Source of the DNA: Chaetoderma sp. LZ-2023a
Taxonomy: Eukaryota > Mollusca > Caudofoveata > Chaetodermatida > Chaetodermatidae
DNA length: 64,000 nucleotides
Assembly (NCBI GenBank): GCA_034401795.1
Contig: CM067373.1
Location: 39,295,669-39,359,668, forward strand
Direction of reading: 5' to 3'
Positions 47,808 through 58,250 of the stretch are shown here, piece after piece. Every line of letters starts with the position of its first letter. Within the stretch, counting starts at the first letter, position 1. The position numbers and the translations under genes are program-made. The notes under the pieces were generated by a model. The model was not told the DNA's origin, did not search any database, and saw nothing but the letters and a program-made list of their open reading frames with translations.

Positions 47808-48170
47808 TGGGTAGCCATTGGCGTAGTGATTTCCACCAGAATATGGTGGTAGAGAGAATTGAAACTTAAAAGGACACGAGCGTTACTCTCCTCATACCAG
47901 ACAATATTAATTCACGTAAAACGAGATGATATAAAGACTATAGTAGTCTTATGACAAGTAGTTAACAGAAAAATAGTCCCTCTGAATTCGCCATAAAATT
48001 CAAATCTGTCGCACATCTGTTGCACACAAAATGAGGTCAAGAATTTGCTGACATTGCATGGCTATTGATATCACACGAACCACTGGGTGGATCAAGTCCA
48101 TTTTAATGTCTGTATTAAGCTAGTGATACAGAGATTAAGATGTTACCAAAATCAACACGATCCACAGTGT
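47808..48170 (+). repeat. Dispersed repeat, copy 3
   Basis: Matches 35865-36130 over most of its length, and its right end (TGTTACCAAAATCAACAC) matches 40855-40880. Together the three copies suggest one longer anonymous element. A GTTAAAGTTAAAGTTAAA tract follows at 48197. Confidence 0.65.
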
Positions 48171-48415
48171 TCCTTTTACAGTCGGCTACGGAGACAAAAG
48201 TTAAAGTTAAAGTTAAAAATATTACAGAAGGCAGGCAATACCTTTATGTTCTGCTCTATGTCAGAACGGTTATACATATATGCAAATATAACTGTACAAA
48301 TTCCCTTTAACAAGGCAGATATATACAACTGGTCAACAGACGACCCTATACAAGCTATTGTACATGTTATACTGCACACATGTATAACTTCCGCAAGCTA
48401 CAGCCGAACGTTGCC

Positions 48416-48443
48416 AGTGCATCAATAAAATAAAATACATATA
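48416..48443 (+). mobile_element. SINE 3' tail fragment
   Basis: AGTGCATCAATAAAATAAAATACAT, given here by its core ATCAATAAAATAAAATACAT, is identical to the tail of the SINE at 48595-48782. Confidence 0.55.
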
Positions 48444-48594
48444 CTGCCAGAGCTGTGCTGGAGTCAGAGTACAATAGGCTTAAATGCCAAGGATTGAATC
48501 ATGACAGGTGCATCTACAGATAGTCCCATATGAATCGTCAGTGTGTCCGTATATCAGACATGTGAAAGCTGGTCTGCTGACTTGAGACTTTTTG

Positions 48595-48782
48595 TCTTGG
48601 CACGGTGGTCCAGTGGAAAGATGTCTGGTTGCTGATGCTATGCGGAGTTGCAGTATGGCGGTTTGATCCCCGACCGGGGAGATGGTGATCAACAGATTAA
48701 ACTAATGGGTGCATGACTGTCGGCTGGATAGCATGTGGAAATTGAAGCAGTGCATCAATAAAATAAAATACATACATACATT
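48595..48782 (+). mobile_element. tRNA-headed SINE
   Basis: A tRNA-like head has an A box (TGGTCCAGTGG) and a B box (GGTTTGATCCC, consensus GGTTCGANNCC) about 44 bp apart. GGGGA closes the arm. A short unrelated body ends in AATAAAATACATACATACAT. The head does not fold as a full working tRNA, and the composite structure is that of a SINE copied by a LINE. Confidence 0.75.
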
Positions 48783-48814
48783 AGACTAGGCCAAGATGTA
48801 TCAAAATTTATATT

Positions 48815-49400
48815 TTTGTGATAGGCACTGAACCCGTGCCCCATCTCTATTGATACGCTATACCTTGCATGACCTATACTCGATTAAAGATACCCTGACA
48901 TATATAATATTATCTAGACAGGCACAGAACCCATGCCCCATCCAGAAATGCAAATTACAGCAATATTGCACGCAACATATCCTACTATATTAGTTGGACA
49001 GGCACAGAACCCATGCCCCATCCATAGTATCAAATTACAGTACACAGTTAGATTACAATCAATAGACAGGCACAGAACCCATGCCCTGTCCATAATATCA
49101 AATTACAGTAGATAGTTAGATTACAATCAATAGACAGGCACAGAACCCATTCCCCATCCACAATTGCAAAATACAATAATAATTGCACAGAACATGCCCT
49201 AAGGTATTGTCTAGACAGGCACAGCACCCATGCCCCATCCATAATAACACAATACATTAATAGTATACAGAACATGCCCTAGTTTTATTCATTGGACAGG
49301 CACAGGACCCATGCCCATCATAATAACAACATACAGTATAGGTAATTGATTACAATCAGTACAGCTAGGCGCAGGACCCATGCTCTGTCCAAGTTGAGAG
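48815..49400. repeat. 68-81-bp tandem repeat in a LINE 3' region
   Basis: Units contain GACAGGCACAGAACCCATGC followed by CCCATCC. They start near 48917, 48996, 49065, 49133, 49214 and 49295, with diverged copies at each end. The array lies directly downstream of the LINE coding region at 49536-50229 on the minus strand, so it is most simply the LINE's 3' untranslated region. Confidence 0.8.
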
Positions 49401-49535
49401 CCTATTAGGCATACAAGAACTTGACTCCATATAACTCATACAAACTATGTGGTATGGTACAAGTATTCACCACCAACTCTAGGTACATAGAGTTTAAACT
49501 GAGAGATCATCATCCATGTACTGTTAGACATGTAG

Positions 49536-50229
49536 TTAAAACCTGAAGTCTGTCGTGTAATCAAACTTTACTTCTTGGTCCTTCCTAAATTTGTCTAGTC
49601 TTCTTTCAAGACATTCAATACTTGGCGCATTGACCACTTCATATGAGAGACTATTCCAGACATCAGTAACTCGGTTGACAATGTCAAGTCTAGCATAGAG
49701 TTTCTGCAGTTTGTAGCTATGTCCTCTGGTGTCCAGACTGTTAAACTTGAAAGTATTCGTAGTGACAGATTTATCATATGAAGGGTGGTTAATCTTGTAC
49801 ACTTCAATAACATGACCTCGCAGTCTCCTGTATTTCAATGTTGGCAGCTGGAGTTTCCTCAGTCTCTCTGGGTAGCCTAAGTGTGTCAGCATTGGCACGC
49901 ACTTAGTGGCTCTCCGCTGAACATTCTCTAAAGCCTCAATGTCACCTTTCATGTAGGGTGACCACACACTACCAGCATATTCCAGCTGTGTTCTGACAAA
50001 GGCGTTGTATAATAGGTTGAAACTGGACTCATCCAAGTAAGTATATGTTCTGTGAATAATTGCCATTATACTTGTTTTGCATGTGACTTCTGAAGTTCAA
50101 ACGGTGATCAATTATGACTCCAATGTCTTTTTCCTTCTCTACTACCTCTAGCTCCACACATTCGCCTCCCTGGTCGTATAGGTTGTACGGCTTCTCAGAT
50201 CTGGTGTCGCTAGTACCAATTTCCAGCAC
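49536..50229 (-). mobile_element. CR1-like LINE, RT thumb and C-terminus (LINE X)
   Basis: The longer frame has 176 residues: FNLLYNAFVRTQLEYAGSVW, ENVQRRATKCVPMLTHLGYP, LKYRRLRGHVIEVYKINHPS and RVTDVWNSLSYEVVNAPSIE. These are the ordered C-terminal signatures of CR1-type reverse transcriptase. An upstream frame with KEKDIGVIIDHRLNFRSHMQ continues the palm-thumb junction; one frameshift separates them. The 3' region is the tandem array to the left. Confidence 0.8.
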
Positions 50230-50304
50230 TTTGCATTTTTCTGGATGAAAGGGTAGCAGCCAAGTCTCAGCTTGGCTGATGGACTGGGTCCTGATATGTC
50301 TGGT

Positions 50305-50346
50305 CTGTGTAACAGTCTAGTCATTGTGATGACGTAATAAGATGGC
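50305..50346 (+). repeat. Dispersed repeat copy 4, left half of the split site
   Basis: GTAACAGTCTAGTCATTGTG and GATGACGTAATAAGATGGCC match 40895-40940. The matching right half resumes at 52184, after the inserted LINE. Confidence 0.65.
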
Positions 50347-52183
50347 CAGTCAATACATCATCATCATCATCATCATCATCATCTGATGCGACGTTGGAGG
50401 CCCGTGCAGGGCCTATTGTCGATTTATACAGTTCACACACTACAACTTAGGTTGCGCAGTGTGCGGATAACGGTTGGGTGTTTTTTTTAGGGTTTTTTTT
50501 TACCCTTTTGCTTTTTAGTGTTTTTGCGAATAGGGTATATATCACTAATTCAGTGATATTGACATATGTACAACTTTCGACTGTACATGTATGTACATAT
50601 TTACAGCATATGACCGGTAGGCCTAACCCACCTAGCTGACAGTTGGCCAATTAACAGTGGCAATATAGTTTATTGCTACTTCTGGAGTGGTAGGACACCC
50701 CCCCCCCCCCCCTCTCACCTTAACTCTTTGCTTGAGAGAGTATATACAATTATTTACAATACACATGTAATGTTACATGGGTGGCCGGTAGGTCTAACCC
50801 ACCTCATATCCATTAGGACAGCTTATTTGGATGGTAGGGCAATCCCACCTTTAGTGTGGGCATGCGTACTGCCATGGTTACCTTATTGCCACCCTGTGCT
50901 AGTAGTAAGATTCCCACTTATCCTATTCGTTATGGCAATACATACAAGTATATTGGCTGCAGGCAGCGATGGTGATGTTAAACCACACATACACAGCTGG
51001 AGAGGTAAGACATGCCCACCTTACTATTGTGCTTGTGGTGTCCCTGGATGACACCTGACATGCCATTCAGTTGCTAGTGCAATCCCTTCTGACCTGGTTG
51101 CTGATTGTGGATGGGGAATTTGGTGTGTTAGCTGCAGACTAGTAATAGATCATGGACCTGGACAGTGTTATACATTTTGCAGGTGGGGCTGACCCACCTC
51201 ACCGATCATTACGCTTTTGTTATGGCTGTAGGCATTTCGGGTACATATGGAGTTGGGTTGGTAGGATATGCCCACCTTATCCACTCAATTGGGTTAAGAA
51301 TCTGTTTTTGTTGCTCGTGTAGTTACTTAGGGTTTACTAACAGTTGGTATGACAGTGTTGCTATGCTTTGAATTGTGACTGTGAATCTGGCATTATTGGT
51401 CAACTGGTAGGACAAACCCACCTGGTCTGGCCGCTTAGGTGAATGGGACATTAACTGGAGTGGTATTGCCTTGTGGCATGTGCTGACTATGGAGTTGATC
51501 GACTGGTTTCCTCGATGGTGGGATATTCTGGGAGGTCATGGCTTCTGAGCACGTCCGGAAGATCCACTGCATATAAGTACGCAGACCAGTATTTGTCTAG
51601 ACGGTTTTTGAAGCAGTCTAATGTGGGTGCTGAGACAACATCCTCAATGAGGGAGTTCCAGTTGTTGACGCCCCTATTGCTGAAGGTGTGCGAACGTAGC
51701 GATGTGTTTGAGTGGTGCTTTTTGAGTTTGAGGCTGTGCCCGTATGTCTTAGTCGACTCTTCCAGGATCAGTCCATGAAGATATACATTGTACATGTTGT
51801 GTAGGAACTTGTAGGTCTCAATCATATCACCTCTGATTCTGTGGTATGAAAGGAGCCTACGTTCGTATGCCATGTCGTATATGGTCCGGGTACCAGTTTG
51901 GTCGCTCGCCTCTGAACGTTTTCTATCTTAGTTACATCGGTCTTGAATCTTGGGCTCCATATTATGTTGGCATACGCAAGTAGTGGCCTGACCCGTGCTA
52001 TAAATAGTAGCTTAAACATTTCCCCATCGAGGTAGCGGAAGGATCGTCTGATTAGGCCTACTACTTGGTTTGCTTTGTTGGCAGCCATCTCAACGTGTTT
52101 ATGGAAGCTTAGTTTGTCATCAAAGTTGACCCCAAGATCCATCTCACTAGATGTCACTTCCAACTCAATTATAGGTGTATTCT
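50347..52183 (-). mobile_element. CR1-like LINE (LINE Y) inserted in a dispersed repeat
   Basis: Read leftward: the thumb frame (LGVNFDDKLSFHKHVEMAAN, ANQVVGLIRRSFRYLDGEMF, LAYANIIWSPRFKTDV, ENVQRRATKLVPG) and a second frame (YHRIRGDMIETYKFLHNMYN, NRGVNNWNSLIEDVVSAPTL, CFKNRLDKYWSA). A frameshift lies between them. A 3' region of about 1.1 kb follows, mostly minisatellite, ending in (CAT)n as seen on plus. The 5' end is truncated. Both flanks match the uninterrupted repeat near 40900-40985. Confidence 0.8.
50590..51450. repeat. Minisatellite in the 3' region of LINE Y
   Basis: The core GGTAGGNCNAACCCACCT recurs about eight times at irregular spacing of 60-130 bp (for example near 50610, 50788, 50832, 51002, 51180, 51260 and 51405). 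Most copies are followed by a cytosine-poor spacer. Related cores occur at 13930, in another fragment of this LINE family. Confidence 0.6.
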
Positions 52184-52240
52184 CGTAGAAGCCACGTCTC
52201 TATTTTTAGATCGCTTGAGCGGGTCATGAGCGATCTAGCA
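52184..52240 (+). repeat. Dispersed repeat copy 4, right half of the split site
   Basis: AGCCACGTCTCTATTTTTAG continues the match to 40968 onward. About 20 bp of the empty site near 40945-40965 are missing around the LINE, so insertion was accompanied by a small target loss. Confidence 0.6.
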
Positions 52241-52628
52241 GGTATATACAAAATCCATGGTCTGCGCAATTATGTCATCACCCTTTGCTCATGATCGTAC
52301 ACGAAAAGAAGATGTAGAGGACGACGACCCTATAGAAAACATGATCAAGAAAACTGGTTGTTTAGAATTACACTATGCCGTTCAGGTACATATGGAAGGA
52401 TAAAAGTTTTCATCCTTAGTTTTAATTATAATTAAGGTAACCAGTTTTCGTGTTCAAGTTCAATATCATTTTTTTCACGGTTTATGTACATTTAAACAGA
52501 TACTACAGGCAGTGCAGCCAATGCAATGCCTATAAAATGATGGACCCCTTACAAATATATATCGCACTACATTACAAATAAGAGACACACAGAGAGGACA
52601 ACTAAAAAGCATTCACAACAACTTACAA
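52241..52628. other. Non-coding; short dispersed repeat shared with 57495-57690
   Basis: GTTCAAGTTCAATATCATTT, CAGGCAGTGCAGCCAATG and GATGGACCCCTTAC correspond to AAAGTTCAAAATTGCTTTAT, CAGGCAGTCCATCAAAGG and GATGGACTCCTTAC on the right. The pair has the form of a LINE or SINE 3' end. No coding frame. Confidence 0.5.
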
Positions 52629-53259
52629 TAGGAGGTTTTACGGAATTCCCTTATGACGTCATTTTCACGCGTGCGCAGATGACTGGCCTTCAAGCGTACG
52701 GCCAGCTGCTCAGTTTGGTTAGTAAACAACATTACACGGCCGCCGTTGACGCTAATCAAACCTATGCAAATTGCAATTTTGCGTCAGCTCTACTGGTAAA
52801 GTTGACCGAATTGACAATTCTAACATCAAATACTATTTTACTATACATTCTTAGAAATATATTATTGATTCTATGCACATTAGAAGGCAAAATACTACCG
52901 CGATGGTGTGTCAGAAATGGCCCACCCCATCAGTGCATGTGGATCCTGGTAGGCTATAGTACCAATACAAGCGGCTGCTCAATAGATAATGTTTACGAAT
53001 GCGCCCAAGATGACTATATATGGCCATACTGTCATAATGATTATCAGTGTGTGCATAGGCGAGAGGGGGTGGGGGGGGTGTGGTTGTTAGGTGTGTACGT
53101 GTTTGTGCATAGATTTCAAAATTTGTTCTGGGGAAGAACCCTGTACCCCATATTTAGGTTGGCTTTGCATCCCCCCACCCCGCCCCAATCCCACCCTTGA
53201 GGTGGGTGGGGTGGAAGGTGGTGGACTGCATTAATTCCCACCTGCATCCCAGTAAATAA

Positions 53260-53862
53260 ACAAGAGCCCAAGGGCCTGTGGCGCTCACCTGGACCATTAG
53301 CATTTGAACCATTTGGATTTAAATAGATATGATGGATAATTTTTGGAAAGATGGCCACCCAAATAATTTAGCAATCAAAATTCTAAATAGATATTCTAGC
53401 CTACCTTGATAGGGTCACTCTAACCAAATTTGTTTGAAATATGTCAAGCAACTAAGGTGAAGCATCGATTTGACAATTTCTGGTAAATTTGCCTTAAAAT
53501 CTAAGTTTCACCAAAAATATTGATGAATCAAAATTCTGAATGGAAATCTGGAGCCAACTACCATAGGGTCCTTTCAGCCAAATTTGGTTGAAATCGCTCA
53601 GAATGGTAAGAAGCACCATTTTGACAATTTCTGGCACATTTTTCATAAAATCTCAGATTTTCACCCAAAAAATTGATGAATCAAAATTCTGAATGGAGCC
53701 TACGACCATAGGGTAATTCCAGCCAGATTTGGTTGCAATCACCCAAACGGTTAATGAGGAGTGGTGTTTTAAAGAAAAAGTTGACGGATGGATGGATGAC
53801 CGACGGATGGTCGCTACGGCATAAGCTCACTTGGACTTTCGGGTGAGAAGGTGAGCCAACAA
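53260..53862. mobile_element. Tandem-core element, short copy (pearl-like D)
   Basis: The left end is CAAGAGCCCAAGGGCCTGTG followed by GCGCTCACCTGGA. The right end is GTTGACGGATGGATGG and a hairpin of GCTCAC with GTGAGC. Both match the ends of the element at 5795-8208. The core instead has about three units of ~170 bp around GATGAATCAAAATTCTGAAT. Non-coding. Confidence 0.7.
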
Positions 53863-53869
53863 TGACTAA

Positions 53870-55761
53870 TTTCAATTTGATTATGAATTAATTAATCAAT
53901 ATACAGGAAACTACTCAGAGCATCTTATTTTCCAATTATTATAGGGGAAGGGGCATGCCACCCCTCCCTACCCCACCACCATTGGGAACCCCACCCAGAC
54001 CATGACTGCTAGGTTGGATACACCCCATAATAGAATCTTAAATCCACCAAGACACAGTTGGTGAATTTACTATTAAACTCTCCAGACTTATGAGTGTTAT
54101 TTTCACAAATTGTGTGTTTTGTGGGGTTAGTGACAAAAACAGAGGGTGGGGTAGGGATCATTAGACCCCTAAAAGTTTTAGATGGTGTGTGGAGGGGTAG
54201 AGGGAGGGTGGTGGCTAAGACAATTTCTTTTCCTGGCAGCAACCTTGAGAATGTATAATAGTCAGTAAATAAAATAATACTAAATACAGTCATACTCGGA
54301 TAGCTGATCAGTACAATATATTTTAATATTCAACTGGAAAAACATCTGAAATTTACAGAGTAAACATGGTGAGGCCATATGCTGTGGGCCAGGGGCTGTG
54401 GGACCTGGCTCTAGGGCTATCTGTTCAGAATTATCCTTGCAATGGTGAGGATTGGTAAATTGACTTCTTTCAGGACATTACTACAGAAGCAATTGTTGGC
54501 AATCATTAAGAAATTTCAATTTTTTCACACAAAATGCACATTTACGCTTCAGACATCAAAAGGCAATTTTTAAAATTTACAACACATGGCTGGCTTGATT
54601 ATGGAGCCAGGCATCTCAAGATCAATACAAATGCTGGTTTTGGACAATTTGGCCTTTAAAGTGTCAAAACCTACTCACTTTGTTATATTACATATGTTAT
54701 ACTATGTTAGGAGACAAAACTATGTTGATAAAATAATAAAATAATTGAAAGGAAATTGGGAATTAGTCATTCTTGGGGAAAAGCAACTCCAATTCTTAAA
54801 ATTTATCCAATGTGGTAATTGAATTAGTACAACTTCCAATTACCACCAGTCCTGGTCATTGTTAAATTGAATCTGCTATCTAGAGCCTATAAATTTCCCT
54901 GTATGGGCAGAGTTACACTCCTGTCTGTCAGGAACTTGCTTCCCCATATCTAATTTTCAGCATTTTCTGAGTGAATGGTACATGGCTAGATACTCATACA
55001 CCACAGGTATACTCCACTCCTATTTAAATATAAATTGGTTTCTATGTTTGGAAAGATGTGGGGGCCATATGTTCAGCAATGTTTTAATATGGAGTGAGTG
55101 ATTCAAAACTGGCAATGCTACCTAATTTCTCTGAACCAATTCATGACATGACACATACAGATGCACACATGTAATTATCAAATGCTAAAACATTTTGTAG
55201 AACTTACACTGTTTGCATACACTGAGATAAACATTGATTGTTCTTTCTATACTATCTACTTTATCAAGCTAATGCAATCAGTCACCCATATTCTAAATGA
55301 TGTAATTGTTTAAGTAATAATTTTTACTATTAGCTGTAGATTGTTAATGCAGAATTTGAAGTGGATGTGCGGCTCTACATGGGTGGTTCCCAGTTATTTT
55401 AACTACATACACACAATTTCTGCAATAGCAGTTGGTATCATGTCTTGAGGCCCAATAAAATAATAACCCAATCACATGCCCCTAGCAATTGAGGTAGGTA
55501 AATGTAGAGAATTAGCTTTCATGGTGAAGGTTAGGGTTTCTTTTACTATGTTTTTGCTAAGCATAGCAAAATAAAGCTAGGAAAATAAAAAAACTATGAA
55601 AATTCAATTAGTTTTACAATCAGTCCCGTCTTTTTATGTAGAAATATAAACAATGCAATATTTTTGGAAGCAGGTAAATTGTATCCATTGTTGCAGGTAC
55701 ATGTAGGTCATGAATCCTAGACATCCATATACTTTAACCCTTAAGGACATGTAGCTATTCA
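53870..55761. other. No gene seen
   Basis: AT-rich DNA inside the inverted-repeat interval. No frame on either strand is supported and no repeat family is recognised. Confidence 0.4.
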
Positions 55762-55957
55762 TTAACCTTTTCACCGCTGAATTCCCCATGTCTAATTTTC
55801 AATGCTACAATACAGGAAAACTTGAATATTTTGAAATTAATTTGACTGGCAGTTGTTGCTGGCAATGGCTTCCAGCCAAATTAATTTCAGAATATTCAAC
55901 AGAATAAGTTTTATACCATAAAGAATATACTTTTTCATTTGTCGGTGAAATGGTTAA
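55762..55957. mobile_element. TTAA-flanked MITE (piggyBac-like)
   Basis: TTAA stands at both ends. The element starts CCTTTTCACCG and ends with CGGTGAAATGG, its near-complement. Inside lies a second long inverted pair, TTGAATATTTTGAAATTAAT against ATTAATTTCAGAATATTCAA, around a short loop. TTAA targets with CCYTTT-type ends are the mark of piggyBac-mobilised MITEs. Non-coding. Confidence 0.8.
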
Positions 55958-56640
55958 CTAAATACACAATTAAACATGATCAACATGTATTCAAAGTTAG
56001 TTAAACTTATTTATTTTATGCATATAGTAACTGTGACTTCCTCTTACAATCAGTGGTGCTGCCATTAGCTGACCAATTGTCTACCACCAGAAACGCAGGA
56101 TAAAACCCCTTTCCAACCCACTCACCCCCAACCCCAACCTGTCTCATCTGCACCTCTAAATCAGCTCCTGCATGTCAAAATTCGACACACCCAGCTGGTT
56201 ATCATACTATATCTCCTGTGAGCTAGGGATAATTAAACTGACTTAAACAAATGACAACACTGCTGAATATTTTCACATGAGTAAACTTCGACTAACACCC
56301 ATCTGCTAACCCCCCCCCCCCCCGCCAACGCCCACACCCCCAACCAAACATGTACACAGTTATTGGTTGTCAATCGTCTAGAGGTATAATTTATCACCAT
56401 TCATACCATCATTAGAACACTTATTTGAGCATGAACAGCACAAATGTCGCTATTCGCACACACAATGACCGAATGAGCAAGCAATTTGATGCACGAATAC
56501 TGGTTCCAACATGGTATGAAAGCAGGAAATAAATCATTGCCCTCAATATCGTACACAAATAAAGTGGAAATTGAATATATTTCGCCAAACAATTATTATT
56601 TAGAGGATTAATGCTGTTTAAGATAAGATTTACAGCCAGC
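55958..56640. other. No gene seen
   Basis: AT-rich DNA with a poly-C tract near 56310. No supported frame. Confidence 0.4.
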
Positions 56641-57045
56641 AAGATCAGTGTACTTTATCGCGTCAGTGGCCGCTTGACGGCCAGGCTTTCCCAGTTCTAA
56701 AAATAATGACGTAATGATGTCACGAAAAAACCTCCTATACATGAAAATACATATATGAAGAAATTAACATGTACTGTTTGTTATAAGACATGTTTGGGGT
56801 GGGGTTGGGGTGGATGTGCTCGCCATGGTTGATTACAATACATATCATACCATCTTTATGTATCATCATTAATGCTTAGGCCCGACCAATTTTATCACAA
56901 CAAATTGGTATGGCCTTATGCTATAAGTAAAATTAGTATTATTGCGATCATCAACATAACCATTAACATAATTAATTAATTAATAACACTGTTGTTGTTG
57001 TTGGTGTCATTATTATTATTGATAACATCATTATCTTAATTATAG

Positions 57046-57360
57046 TCAACTGTTCCTAATTATCATCATAGACATAATTATGTACATCAGGAACATCATT
57101 AATTTAATTTGTGTTGTGACTGAATACATCTGCCCTGTAACAGCCATGGTGATCTTTGCATCATAGCCCTTGAAACACTGTTGATTGGGTATTAGGATTT
57201 TGTCACTAATTAATAGATGAGAATAGGTGTCCATTTTTGCTACAATGCTGGCCTCATGGCAGGTGTCTTCTCTGTCTATATTTGGCAGCTTTGTTACCAA
57301 AATGTACCCCTGTTTTGGTGACCATTGGGTTGATGTTGGGGACTTGCAGTGTGGCAAGGG
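57046..57360 (-). other. Unrecognised open frame with protein-like composition
   Basis: A frame of about 100 codons lies in AT-rich DNA. It has STQWSPKQGYILVTKLPNID, REDTCHEASIVAKMDTYSHL and LISDKILIPNQQCFKGYDAK. The mix of residues and lack of simple repeats look protein-like. There is no ATG at the front (it opens after a stop and the first usable codon is TTG), so it would be an internal exon or a fragment. A plausible transposon or host exon; family unknown. Confidence 0.3.
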
Positions 57361-57494
57361 TTATTTCAGTAGTTTCCTATTAAAAGGTTCTTTACAGTTT
57401 TCTTGTATGAGGTCTTAGTTAAAATTTGTGTGCGAACGTTTGCATCTGTATTATTTCATAATTTTATTGCGTGTGGAGGGTTTTCGTTGAAAGT

Positions 57495-57690
57495 TCAAAG
57501 TTCAAAATTGCTTTATTTCATGGTTTTTCTATACATGTAAATAGAATCTAAACAGGCAGTCCATCAAAGGCATGGCCTATTGAGCGATGGACTCCTTACA
57601 CACATTACAAAACATTTATACACATATATATGACACACAAGACAGTGGCACAGTGACAGAATGCTAAAAAGCTACCTTGATATGAAAGCT
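57495..57690 (+). repeat. Short dispersed repeat, right copy
   Basis: Matches the block at about 52455-52600 in the same orientation. The front has AAAGTTCAAAGTTCAAAATT, a short tandem that resembles a LINE or SINE tail read from the other strand. Confidence 0.55.
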
Positions 57691-57745
57691 TATACAGGGA
57701 CGTGACTACCTTTCTGGGATTATTAGCCAGTAAATCGGTGTATGA

Positions 57746-57842
57746 CGAAAATGACCGCCGGCTAAAGTGACCATGCCCGGGACAAGAATGACCGCTATTA
57801 TGGCGATAATGACCGCGACTACAACATAAATGACCGCCACTG
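57746..57842 (+). repeat. 21-bp periodic ATGACCGC array
   Basis: RTGACC occurs at 57767, 57788, 57809 and 57830, exactly 21 bp apart, with a further ATGACCGCC at 57751. The period is seven codons, and in one frame the last three units begin Asn-Asp-Arg. No longer open frame supports coding. Confidence 0.6.
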
Positions 57843-57932
57843 CGAATTTACATTTTGACTTCTATTACCTGTTATAATATAATGTATATAAATATAATAT
57901 GTTATTTTTGTAGGTGATCGTTGTCTCGTTTT

Positions 57933-58030
57933 AATAATACCATAGATATAGATATTCGTAGAGCTAACTGTTGGATATTTAATAATACCATAGATATAGA
58001 TATTCATAGATCTAACTGTTGGATATTTAA
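57933..58030 (+). repeat. Tandem duplication of a 48-bp unit
   Basis: AATAATACCATAGATATAGA and CTAACTGTTGGATATTTA occur twice with two differences. Confidence 0.85.
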
Positions 58031-58078
58031 ATAATATGACTCAAGTCAAACTAGTTTGTCAATATCCAGACTGGTTAA

Positions 58079-58190
58079 CAGAGAGAGCGCTGCGAGAGAG
58101 AGAGAGAGCGCTGCAGGAGAGAGAGAGAGAGAGCGCTGCAGGAGCGAGAGCTCTGCGGGAGAGAGAGAGCTGCGGGAGAGAGAGAGAGAC
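58079..58190. repeat. (GA)n tract with GCGCTGC interruptions
   Basis: GAGAGA runs are broken by GCGCTGCAGG-like blocks several times. Simple-sequence DNA in or just past the intron that follows the PHD exon. Confidence 0.85.
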
Positions 58191-58250
58191 GAAACCAAGT
58201 TTGAAAAGATAGGCTAATAGAGATTATAAGAGATTATAAATTAATCTTAC

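Larger units (their letters stand above)
52629..56737. mobile_element. 4.1-kb interval bounded by inverted repeats next to TA
   Basis: TA-GGAGGTTTT opens the left side and AAAACCTCC-TA closes the right. About 80 bp inward stay recognisably complementary, including TGACGTCATTTT against the complement of AAAATAATGACGTAATG and GGCCTTCAAGCG against CGCTTGACGGCC. No transposase frame was found inside. The likeliest reading is a long non-autonomous TA-target transposon that collected other insertions. Two facing copies of a shorter element would look similar. Confidence 0.55.

Noticed and set aside
48595-48690. Functional tRNA gene
   Set aside because: A and B boxes are present but the arms do not form a proper cloverleaf, and the sequence continues into a SINE body and tail.
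52679-53200. Candidate transposase frame (173 codons) inside the TA-flanked interval
   Set aside because: No DDE spacing, helix-turn-helix or known family; the end is G-rich low complexity and overlaps a dispersed repeat.
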